Below, one piece after another: positions 7,318 through 13,893 of a stretch of DNA of 15,231 nucleotides; position 1 is the first letter of the stretch, and each line of letters starts with the position of its first letter. Position numbers and translations under genes: made by a program. This stretch comes from Hyphomonadaceae bacterium UBA1001 (lineage in GTDB: Bacteria > Pseudomonadota > Alphaproteobacteria > Caulobacterales > Aquidulcibacteraceae), in assembly GCA_002291875.1 (NCBI GenBank), contig DBAV01000215.1, forward strand, positions 1-15,231. Reading direction: 5' to 3'. The notes beneath the pieces were generated by a model. That model did not search any database. It was not told the origin of the DNA and saw nothing but the letters and a program-made list of their open reading frames with translations.

Positions 7318-8679
7318 ATGACACTCGTTCTTGTCCTCGCTTTGATCGTGACCGCTGCGGTGGCGGCCGCCACGGCCAGCGTGGGCGGGACATTGATCGC
7401 GGCGGTGGCGGCGGGGTTTGCGGGCTGGGTGCTGGGCAACACCCGCAAGCCCGCCGTGCTGGTCCAGGAAGTGCGCCAGGATATCGCCGCCCGTGTGGCC
7501 GCCGAGATCAACGCCGTCTTTGAGGCATCGCCGCGCGCGGCCGTGCTGGTGGATGGTGACCTCAAGATCATCGCGGCCAATCGGCTGGCGCGGCGCCTGC
7601 TGCGCTTTGAGGAACTGGGCCGACGCGCGCCCACCGTGATGCGCGCGCCCGCGGTTCTGGATCTGGTGCGCCTGTGTGCGGCGGGTGCGCCCGCAGACTC
7701 GACGGTGTGGGAGCGCCCCGGCGAATCGCTCGACGAGCAATATCGGGTCTATGCCGCACCCAGGACCGAAGGACGCCCCGATGGCGCGCTGGTGGTGTTC
7801 GATGACCTGACCGAGGCCATGGTCACCGAAAGGCGGCGCGCGGATTTCCTCGCCAATGCCAGCCACGAACTGCGCACGCCCCTCGCGGCGCTGTCGTTGA
7901 CCGTGGAGACCCTGACCGGCCCTGCCCGCGGCGACCCCGGAGCGCAGGCGCGCTTTCTTGGCATCATGGGCGAGCAGATCACCCGGATGCGCCGGCTGAT
8001 CGATGACCTGCTGTCGCTTTCGCGAATCGAGATGGACGAATTCTCCCAGCCCACCACCATCGAGGACGTCGAACACCTGCTGCGCGAGACCATCGAGATC
8101 GTCGCTCCGGCAGCGCGCGCGCGGTCCGTCGAGGTGTCCCTTTCCAGCAGCCGTCCCCTGCCCCTCGTCGCCGACCGGTTCCAGCTGGGGCAGGTCTTTG
8201 CCAACCTGATCGACAATGCCATCAAGTATTCCTCGCCGGGCGAGCAGGTACGGGTCGAGATGGCGGGCCCGATCGCGGGTGATCTGATCCAGGATGCGGC
8301 ACTGAGGCACTGGACCGAAGCCGGGCGGGCGGTCCTCCACGCCACGCCGGTCGACGCGGCGGGCCAGTGGGCGGTGATCCGCGTCATCGACGAGGGACCG
8401 GGCATCGAGAGGCGCCACCTTCCGCGCCTGTCCGAACGCTTCTACCGGATCGACCGCGACGACCGCCAGCGGTCCGGCACGGGGCTGGGCCTTGCAATCG
8501 TCAAGCACATCATCGCCCGCCATCGGGGCGGCTTTGGTGTGGAAAGCGAGATCGGGCGCGGCACGGCGTTCGCGGTCTGGCTGCCGCTCGCCGACGCGGC
8601 GGGGCCGGAAGTCGCGCCCGATGCGGTGCGTCGCCCCGAGACAGCCGACACCGCCGGCTTGCCCCGCCCATTGCCCTGA
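7318..8679 (+). CDS. phoR: PhoR-like sensor histidine kinase
   Basis: Membrane-bound two-component sensor, probably of phosphate limitation, phosphorylating a PhoB-type regulator. The product is 453 residues: two N-terminal transmembrane helices (about 1-21 and 23-40) with almost no periplasmic loop, as in PhoR; a PAS-like domain (about 60-165, VFEASPRAAVLVDGDLKIIAAN); a dimerisation/phosphoacceptor domain with FLANASHELRTPL (His183); and an ATPase domain with N box FANLIDNAIKYS (294-305), G1 DEGPGIE (358-364), F box and G2 GTGLGLAIV (387-395). An insert of about 30 residues lies at 316-350 between the N and G1 boxes. ATG 7318 is preferred because GGAG lies 5 nt upstream; GTG 7312 is the alternative. 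The upstream Pho-box-like repeat supports the PhoR call. No phoB or pst genes are next to it; it converges with rnhA 9 bp away. A different PhoR-family kinase is possible. Confidence 0.82.
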   Translation: MTLVLVLALIVTAAVAAATASVGGTLIAAVAAGFAGWVLGNTRKPAVLVQEVRQDIAARVAAEINAVFEASPRAAVLVDGDLKIIAANRLARRLLRFEELGRRAPTVMRAPAVLDLVRLCAAGAPADSTVWERPGESLDEQYRVYAAPRTEGRPDGALVVFDDLTEAMVTERRRADFLANASHELRTPLAALSLTVETLTGPARGDPGAQARFLGIMGEQITRMRRLIDDLLSLSRIEMDEFSQPTTIEDVEHLLRETIEIVAPAARARSVEVSLSSSRPLPLVADRFQLGQVFANLIDNAIKYSSPGEQVRVEMAGPIAGDLIQDAALRHWTEAGRAVLHATPVDAAGQWAVIRVIDEGPGIERRHLPRLSERFYRIDRDDRQRSGTGLGLAIVKHIIARHRGGFGVESEIGRGTAFAVWLPLADAAGPEVAPDAVRRPETADTAGLPRPLP

Positions 8680-8688
8680 TCGGGATGC

Positions 8689-9126
8689 TCAGCCTGCCCG
8701 GGTGATGGCGGCACGCGCCAGACGGTCGGCCCTTTCGTTTCCGTCATTCCCTGCATGACCGCGGACCCAGTGCCATCGAACGCGATGGCGCTCGGCAGCA
8801 GCCTCCAGCGCTCGCCAGAGGTCCTCGTTCTTGACGGGCTTGTTGTCGGCCGTGCGCCACCCGCGGCGTTTCCAGGCATGAATCCACTTGGTCACACCGT
8901 CGCGGACATAGGTGGAATCGGTGTGCAGATCGACCTCGCACGGACGGGTCAACGCCTCGAGCGCGGCGATCGCGGCCATCAATTCCATGCGGTTGTTGGT
9001 GGTCAGCGCCTCACCGCCCGACAATTCGCGCACCTGCCCCCGCGCCTCGAGGACGGCGCCCCACCCGCCAGGACCGGGATTGCCCGAGCAGGCACCGTCG
9101 GTATGGATCACCACATGGTCGGCCAT
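8689..9126 (-). CDS. rnhA: Ribonuclease HI
   Basis: Endonuclease that cleaves the RNA strand of RNA-DNA hybrids (R-loops, primer remnants) in the cytoplasm. The product is 145 residues, a normal size for type 1 RNase H. The full catalytic set is visible and falls at the same numbers as in the E. coli enzyme: Asp10 (HTDGACSGNPGPGGWG), Glu48 (NNRMELMAAI), Asp70 (HTDSTYV), His124 (VRGHAGNDGNERAD) and Asp134. The basic handle (KWIHAWKRRGWRTADNKPVKNEDLW) is present. GGAGG lies 9 nt before the ATG. It is last in a three-gene minus-strand unit, 48 bp after the phosphotransferase gene. Confidence 0.97.
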   Translation of the reverse strand: MADHVVIHTDGACSGNPGPGGWGAVLEARGQVRELSGGEALTTNNRMELMAAIAALEALTRPCEVDLHTDSTYVRDGVTKWIHAWKRRGWRTADNKPVKNEDLWRALEAAAERHRVRWHWVRGHAGNDGNERADRLARAAITRAG

Positions 9127-9174
9127 GGGCCGCTGCCTCCGATTCGCGTGCCATAGAACAATTGGTGGCCCGTC

Positions 9175-10197
9175 TCACGCGCGCCCGGCGACCAGTCGGT
9201 CGGCTTGGATCGCATCGTGTTCCAGAAGGCAATACCACCCCGAGAACGCCAGCACCGGATCAGGATTCACGCCTGCTGCAAAGGCCCGCGCGCCTGAAAT
9301 CCAGATCGCCTGTCCCTTCAGGCTGGCAAACATCCTCCACCATTCGAGGGCCGCCCTGTCTGCCGTCAGGCCCGATGCCGCCTCCCACAATGCGATCGCT
9401 TCGGCTTCGGGCACCATGGCACCGACCCGCTCCGAGCGATGCGCCCACAGCGGGTCCATCGCCCACGCAAGGTCCTCGAGCGGGTCGCCGACATGGGCCA
9501 TCTCCCAGTCCAGCACGGCCAGGATGCGGCCTGCGTCATCGTGCAGGAAATTGCCCGAGCGGTAGTCGCCATGAACGATCGAAAGCCTTTGCGGGGGCGG
9601 CGGCAGCGAGCGTCGCAGCCGGCGGATGACGGCCGCCGCGATGGGTTGGGGTTCGCTGGCCTCACGTTCGATCACGCCTTGCCAGTGCGTCAGGGCATCA
9701 GGGGCCGCCCCAACCGGATCCGGGATGCCGGTGACCGCCGCGAGCGGTGAACCTTCGACCGGGTGGCGGTGAAGCGCGCCCAGAATGGTAAAGAACTGGC
9801 GGCCGATCGCCTCGCGGTGAATGCCATAGGGGTCCTGGGCAATCGGGGATGCAGCCAGGCCGCCTTCGAGCCGCTGCATCACGAAGAACGGACGTCCGAT
9901 CACCTCGCCCGTCTCTTCAAGCGCTATCGCCCGCGGGACGGGCACGGCCGTGCCGGCGAAACTGCGGTAGGCCGAAAACTCGAGCGCACGTTCTGTGACC
10001 AGAAGGCTGTCGAGCGGGTCGCGGCGAAGGATCAGGGCCTGTTCGATCCCGTCCACGCGGGCATCAAAGGCAAAGGTCTCGCGCGAGGCCCCGCCATGCA
10101 GCCGCGTCATTGCCCCGATCGCCACCTCTTGTGCGCCGAACTGGACGGCGAGGTACCGGGCCAGCGCTTCCAGGTGCGACGCCTCCAGTGCGCTCAT
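9175..10197 (-). CDS. ACAD10/11-type phosphotransferase family protein
   Basis: Protein kinase-like (aminoglycoside phosphotransferase fold) enzyme of 340 residues. The N-lobe has a glycine-containing LHGGASRETFAF (33-44) and a LILRRDP strand (55-61). The catalytic loop is VHGDYRSGNFLHD (208-220: Asp211 as base, Asn216 for metal), and the metal-binding segment is VLDWEMAHVGDPLEDLAW (228-245, Asp230). The HGDYR-GN and LDWE-GDP-DLAW pattern is that of the group related to the kinase domain of ACAD10/ACAD11, linked to acyl-CoA or hydroxy-acid metabolism rather than antibiotic resistance. The substrate is not known here. Its ATG overlaps the upstream gene's stop (ATGA at 10197-10194), so it is translationally coupled to the CrtC-like protein. 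An antibiotic-resistance role is unlikely. Confidence 0.85.
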   Translation of the reverse strand: MSALEASHLEALARYLAVQFGAQEVAIGAMTRLHGGASRETFAFDARVDGIEQALILRRDPLDSLLVTERALEFSAYRSFAGTAVPVPRAIALEETGEVIGRPFFVMQRLEGGLAASPIAQDPYGIHREAIGRQFFTILGALHRHPVEGSPLAAVTGIPDPVGAAPDALTHWQGVIEREASEPQPIAAAVIRRLRRSLPPPPQRLSIVHGDYRSGNFLHDDAGRILAVLDWEMAHVGDPLEDLAWAMDPLWAHRSERVGAMVPEAEAIALWEAASGLTADRAALEWWRMFASLKGQAIWISGARAFAAGVNPDPVLAFSGWYCLLEHDAIQADRLVAGRA

Positions 10198-11315
10198 GGG
10201 GCGCCGTCCAGCACATCGCGCAGCCGCGATGGCGCATGGGGCCCGATCACCAATTGCTCCAGCACGCCTCGGCCGCTGTGGTGCGAGCCGTCGATGTCAC
10301 GCCACTCCACCCTCACGGGCTGCTGGATGTGCAGGTTCTGAACGGCCAGCGGATCGATGGAGGCCGTGTCGATCTCCTCACGCTCGGTGACCAGGTCCCC
10401 CTTCCAGACACCGTGGGCCCATCGGGAATGGCCGTAACCGATCCCCGACATCTGGAATGGTGGGCCATCGGGGAGGAATTCGGCCCAGCCGGTCTCTGCA
10501 TCGGCGGTGCGCACCTCGAGGCGTGCCGATCGCGCCCAGCGTGTGCCGCCTCGCCACGCCACCTCCATGTTGGCGACGTCGAACTCATGATCGTGGATCA
10601 GCAAGCCTTCGCGCGTGGCCCCATCGGGAACCCGCATGGCCCGCGTGTTCCAGGCCCGGCCGGCGGCGTCCTCGTTGACATGGAAAAACACGGAACGATC
10701 GGAGAAATTGGTCGGTGCCCACAGCCAGAAGAATTGTGGCAGGCGCGCCGGCATCACCGGCTGGGCGTCGGGCGCCCCGACCGGCCTCACCCCCCATGAG
10801 CGGTCTCGTGTGCCCATTGCACCCGCGGACAGCTCATGGCGCTGTCCATCGACCGTGATCCAGCCGCTCCAGTGCCCATTCTGGGTCATGCGCGTCACGT
10901 CCATCACGGTCCTGCTGCCATTGCGCAGCGTGAAGCGCGGCTCCTGGATCGGGAACGCCCGCCCCTCGAACACCATGTCCGCCGCAATGCCGTGCGCCTG
11001 GGTGACACGTACCCGAAGCCGTCGCAGCGGCACCTCGACCAGGATCGAGATCGGCCCCACCTCCAGCGCCATGCGTTCGTGCGCCAGATGCCGCGAGGCA
11101 TGCAGACACACCTGGCGCCCGTCGCGCAGCACGGACACGTGCGCGTCCGCCACATCCAGATGCGGATAGACGCCAAATGCGACGGCAAAGAACACCGTGC
11201 CATCGGCCGCGCTGCCGTTGAAGAAATAGCGGTCGTAGAAATTGCGGTCGGTGCCCGAGAAGGCGATCGGTTCAGCGGTCTGGTGAATCGGGTAGTCGTC
11301 CGCCGCCGTCAGCAT
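10194..11315 (-). CDS. Uncharacterised lipocalin/CrtC-like protein (DUF7064/DUF7065 type)
   Basis: Soluble protein of 373 residues with no signal peptide or membrane segment. It is rich in beta-strand and aromatic residues. An N-terminal half contains FFNGSAADGTVFFAVAFGVYP (about 31-51), and a second half opens with GTRDRSWGVRPVG (168-180) followed by QFFWLWAPTNF (194-204). This resembles the two-domain lipocalin-like proteins distantly related to hydroxyneurosporene synthase (CrtC). The domain names are given from memory of the pattern and need a profile search. No catalytic residues can be assigned. ATG 11315 is chosen because GGAGG lies 6 nt upstream; the frame is open 26 codons further. 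First in a unit with the overlapping phosphotransferase gene, suggesting a shared hydrophobic or acyl substrate. Confidence 0.72.
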   Translation of the reverse strand: MLTAADDYPIHQTAEPIAFSGTDRNFYDRYFFNGSAADGTVFFAVAFGVYPHLDVADAHVSVLRDGRQVCLHASRHLAHERMALEVGPISILVEVPLRRLRVRVTQAHGIAADMVFEGRAFPIQEPRFTLRNGSRTVMDVTRMTQNGHWSGWITVDGQRHELSAGAMGTRDRSWGVRPVGAPDAQPVMPARLPQFFWLWAPTNFSDRSVFFHVNEDAAGRAWNTRAMRVPDGATREGLLIHDHEFDVANMEVAWRGGTRWARSARLEVRTADAETGWAEFLPDGPPFQMSGIGYGHSRWAHGVWKGDLVTEREEIDTASIDPLAVQNLHIQQPVRVEWRDIDGSHHSGRGVLEQLVIGPHAPSRLRDVLDGAP

Positions 11316-11357
11316 GGCTATCCTCCGGCCCCGTTCGTTGCGGCCTTGGAGGCAGAC

Positions 11358-11714
11358 TTGCACGTGCAACTGGAATTGCTCAAGTTCGTGCATCTGGTGA
11401 TCGTGGCGGCCTGCCTCTGGGCGGTGGGCTATCTGCTGTTCCGGGGCGCGACTGGGGGCGGCGGGACCATGCTTTTGGTCGCGCTGGCGCTGCCGGCGGC
11501 CATTGGCCTTGGGCGCTATGCCAACGGCGTGGAGTGCATCCTGCAGACCTGGGCGCGCCAGATGCAGGGTGTGCCCAAGGGTCAGTGGGCACGCGACATC
11601 CTCTGGCTGCCGGAAAGCTGGGCGCGCGCCATTCCCGGGGTCGTCACGCCTCTTTACGCGCTGGGGGCGGGGCTGGTTGCGGGGCGCTTTCTGGAACGCA
11701 TGGCCAGCGGCTGA
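11358..11714 (+). CDS. Small three-helix membrane protein, unknown function, TTG start
   Basis: Inner-membrane protein of 118 residues with three predicted helices: about 9-28 (KFVHLVIVAACLWAVGYLLF), 36-53 (MLLVALALPAAIGLG) and 92-110 (IPGVVTPLYALGAGLVAG). A polar segment between helices 2 and 3 has RYANGVECILQTWARQ and DILWLPESWARA. No ATG opens the coding part of this frame. The best start is TTG 11358, 5 nt after a GGAGG; GTG 11364 (11 nt) is the alternative. It is divergent from the CrtC-like gene with only 42 bp between starts. I recall similar unnamed proteins in sphingomonads but know no function. Confidence 0.72.
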   Translation: MHVQLELLKFVHLVIVAACLWAVGYLLFRGATGGGGTMLLVALALPAAIGLGRYANGVECILQTWARQMQGVPKGQWARDILWLPESWARAIPGVVTPLYALGAGLVAGRFLERMASG

Positions 11715-11756
11715 ATGTTGCGAATGCGCGCTCCGGACGCCATCGCCCGGCCCGCA

Positions 11757-12620
11757 TCAGCTCACGAAGGCATCGCGCGCATAGCCCTGGAAGAAAAGGG
11801 CCGTCTCGAGCCCCGTATGCTCGATCCGGGCACTGGTTCGGGCCGACACCACGGGCTTGGCGCGATAGGCGATGCCCAGACCCGCCCGCTGGAGCATTTC
11901 AAGGTCGTTCGCGCCGTCTCCGATGGCCACCGCGGCATTCGGACCAAGGCCGCGGCCCGCGGCATAGTGGGCCAGGGCCGCCGCCTTGGCCTCGCGCCCC
12001 AGAATGGGCTCGACAACCTCGCCGGTCAGCGAGCGTCCATTGTCGACCAGCCGATTCGCGCGGTGCGCCTCAAAGCCCACGGCGCCCGCGACGCGCTCGG
12101 TGAAAAAGGTGAAGCCGCCCGACACCAGCGCGGTAAAGGCGCCATGCGCGCGCATGGTTCGAACCAGGGTGCGCGCGCCCGGGCTGATCGTGATGCGCAG
12201 GTCAAAACACCGCTGCAGTTCTGACAGGGGCAGGCCCGCAATCATGCGCACGCGGGTGCGCAGGGCCGCCTCGAAGGGGATTTCCCCGCGCATGGCCTGT
12301 TCGGTGATCTCGGCCACCTCGTCGCCGACACCCGCCAGATCCGCCAGTTCGTCCAGCGTCTCCTGCGCGATGATGGTGGAGTCCATGTCCGCAACCAGCA
12401 GGCGCTTGCGACGCCCCTCGGCATCCTGGATCGCCCAGTCGACCGGCAGGTCCTCGAGCCTTGCCGCCACGTCGAACGCCAGCGCGACGGGCACGTCCAG
12501 CGCCTCGCCGAACGAGAGGATGCGCGGATGATCCGCCTGAAAGTCCTGGACCCGCGCCCGCGCCTCCTTCAGCGCAGGGTTGCCGGGCTGGCTGACCAGC
12601 GTAAGGAGAAGCGTCATCAT
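11757..12620 (-). CDS. serB: Phosphoserine phosphatase
   Basis: HAD-superfamily phosphatase that makes L-serine from O-phospho-L-serine, the last step of serine biosynthesis, in the cytoplasm. The product is 287 residues. HAD motif I is VADMDSTII (Asp78 nucleophile, Asp80 acid/base), motif II is LVSGGFTFF (Ser167), motif III Lys is in GREAKAAAL (Lys212), and motif IV is IGDGANDLEML (Asp235, Asp239). The cap-domain segment EEL/ITEQAMRGEIPFEAALRTRV is SerB-like. The N-terminal ~70 residues have the short regulatory-like extension seen in many alphaproteobacterial SerB proteins. Two ATGs occur in tandem (12620 and 12617); a GGTGA abuts the first, so the second has the more workable spacing. It is divergent from miaA across 92 bp. 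Confidence 0.96.
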   Translation of the reverse strand: MMTLLLTLVSQPGNPALKEARARVQDFQADHPRILSFGEALDVPVALAFDVAARLEDLPVDWAIQDAEGRRKRLLVADMDSTIIAQETLDELADLAGVGDEVAEITEQAMRGEIPFEAALRTRVRMIAGLPLSELQRCFDLRITISPGARTLVRTMRAHGAFTALVSGGFTFFTERVAGAVGFEAHRANRLVDNGRSLTGEVVEPILGREAKAAALAHYAAGRGLGPNAAVAIGDGANDLEMLQRAGLGIAYRAKPVVSARTSARIEHTGLETALFFQGYARDAFVS

Positions 12621-12712
12621 TCACCGGGACGAAACTGGACGTGGCGGTCGCGATAGGCGCGCACCGGTTGAACGTCCAGCGTCCGGCCCCGGCCATTCGC
12701 CGCTGAAGCCCG

Positions 12713-13639
12713 ATGCCTGCGCCGCCTCTGATCCTGATCCATGGCCCCACCGCCTCGGGCAAGTCCGCGCTGGCAATGGCGTTGGCGCGATCTTTGGGCG
12801 CAGCCGTGGTGAATGCGGATTCCATGCAGGTCTATGCAGATCTGCGGGTGCTGACCGCACGCCCCACCCATGAGGACGAGGCAGAGGTGCCGCACTGGCT
12901 GTTTGGCCAGGTCGATGCCTCGGTGCGCCACTCGGTGGGTGACTGGGTCAGGGCGGCGCGCGCGGTCATCGACGATGTGCGCGGGTCCGGGCGAGCGGTG
13001 ATCGTGGTCGGCGGGACCGGTCTCTATTTGCGTGCGCTGACGCAGGGGCTGGTCGACGTGCCCGCCGTTCCGCCCGAAATCGACCGTGCGCTTCGGGCAT
13101 CGGTCGATGCTGACGTTACGGGCCAGCATGCGCGCCTGGCAGCCGTCGACCCGGCGGCGGCCGCGCGGATCGGTCAGCGCGATCATGTGCGGATCGTGCG
13201 TGCCCTGGGCGTGCATGCCGCAACGGGCCGAACGCTGTCGGCATGGCAGGCAGAGGCAACCGGCCAGGCGTTGCAGGCCAGCCTGCGCCTGACCGTCTGG
13301 CCCGACCGCGCCGCACTGGCATGTGCGATCGCCGACCGTTTCACCGCGATGATCGAAGGCGGGGCGATCGAAGAGGCGCGCGCCTTGTGGCAACGACGCC
13401 TCGATCCTACCCTGCCCTGCATGAAGGCGCATGGCATGCCCTGGTTGATCGCCCATTTCGAGGACCGCATGACCCTGGAAGAGGCAAAAGCGCGGTCGGT
13501 GATCGACACACGTCAGTATGCCAAGCGGCAATTCACCTGGATGCGCAATCAACTGACGGACTGGCATCCGCTTTGCGGCGATGACACAGCCGCGCGGGCG
13601 AGGCATGTGCTGTCGCTGCTGGCGGCACAGGCGCAATGA
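12713..13639 (+). CDS. miaA: tRNA dimethylallyltransferase
   Basis: Transfers a dimethylallyl group from DMAPP to N6 of A37 in tRNAs that read UNN codons, in the cytoplasm. The product is 308 residues, the usual length. Visible motifs are the Walker A P-loop HGPTASGKSA (10-19), the DMAPP/tRNA site DSMQVYADL (36-44), the VGGTGLYLRAL stretch (99-109), RIVRALGVHAATGRTLS and the C-terminal DTRQYAKRQFTWMRNQ. Shine-Dalgarno pairing is weak (only GAAG upstream of ATG 12713). It is divergent from serB. The ilvB leader and gene follow on the same strand after 103 bp; they may share a transcript in part, but the attenuator implies independent control of ilvB. Confidence 0.97.
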   Translation: MPAPPLILIHGPTASGKSALAMALARSLGAAVVNADSMQVYADLRVLTARPTHEDEAEVPHWLFGQVDASVRHSVGDWVRAARAVIDDVRGSGRAVIVVGGTGLYLRALTQGLVDVPAVPPEIDRALRASVDADVTGQHARLAAVDPAAAARIGQRDHVRIVRALGVHAATGRTLSAWQAEATGQALQASLRLTVWPDRAALACAIADRFTAMIEGGAIEEARALWQRRLDPTLPCMKAHGMPWLIAHFEDRMTLEEAKARSVIDTRQYAKRQFTWMRNQLTDWHPLCGDDTAARARHVLSLLAAQAQ

Positions 13640-13742
13640 TCTTGCATGCGTGATCCAACACGTCGGTTCACGCGCATCGTTCTTGCCATTTGGCTTGACA
13701 TGGCGTTGAGGCGCAGGCAGGAGCGATGCAGGAGACCCATCG

Positions 13743-13790
13743 TGACACACCCAGCCATGGGCGCCCTGCGCGTCCTGCTCGTTACCTGAC
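13743..13790 (+). CDS. ilv leader peptide (15 codons)
   Basis: Short reading frame encoding MTHPAMGALRVLLVT, starting at GTG 13743 with AGGAG 7 nt upstream. Four of the five codons at positions 11-14 and 9 are branched-chain codons: Leu9, Val11, Leu12, Leu13 and Val14 (CTG, GTC, CTG, CTC, GTT), so slow charging of tRNA-Leu or tRNA-Val would stall a ribosome at 13767-13784. The stop codon TGA overlaps the first base of the first attenuator hairpin arm. The peptide itself is expected to have no function beyond regulation. Too short to prove by sequence alone, but its position, codon content and downstream hairpins agree. Confidence 0.78.
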
Positions 13791-13866
13791 CGCACGGCAT
13801 GCGGGGCCAAGGGGCTCCGCAGCGACCGTGCGGTGATCAACAGGGCCCTCCGGGGCCCTTTTTCTT
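13790..13866 (+). promoter_or_regulatory. Transcription attenuator of ilvB
   Basis: Hairpin A: ACCGCACGG (13790-13798) pairs with CCGTGCGGT (13827-13835), enclosing a second stem TGCGGGGCC (13801-13809) with GGCTCCGCA (13814-13822; one G-U) and loop AAGG. Hairpin B is the terminator at 13843-13866. An alternative 7-bp pairing of GGGGCTC (13812-13818) with GGGCCCT (13844-13850) would consume the terminator's 5' arm. A ribosome stalled on the Leu/Val codons would cover the 5' arm of hairpin A, free 13812-13835 and favour the antiterminator; efficient leader translation would favour termination before ilvB. The structures are seen in the sequence; the mechanism is inferred from known ilv/leu attenuators. 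Confidence 0.78.
13843..13866 (+). terminator. Attenuator terminator before ilvB
   Basis: Perfect 7-bp stem AGGGCCC (13843-13849) with GGGCCCT (13854-13860) around a TCCG tetraloop. It is followed by TTTCTT (13861-13866). It ends 27 bases before the ilvB ATG, so it would stop transcription between leader and gene. It also lies downstream of miaA. Confidence 0.85.
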
Positions 13867-13893
13867 GTTCCGCCGCCGTTTCAGGGACATTCC

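Noticed and set aside
9175..10197. Aminoglycoside-resistance interpretation of the phosphotransferase
   Set aside because: The HGDYR-GN and LDWE-GDP-DLAW pattern and the neighbours fit the ACAD10/11-like group. There is no resistance-island context.
13696..13701. TTGACA resembling a perfect -35 upstream of the ilv leader
   Set aside because: No -10-like hexamer lies 15-19 bp downstream, and the implied transcript start would fall at the leader's Shine-Dalgarno. The real promoter is probably further upstream or unlike the consensus.
13727..13825. ATG at 13727 opening a frame that overlaps the ilv leader in another phase
   Set aside because: Its AGGAG is only about 2 nt from the ATG, the frame encodes no clustered Leu/Val codons, and it would run through the attenuator hairpin.
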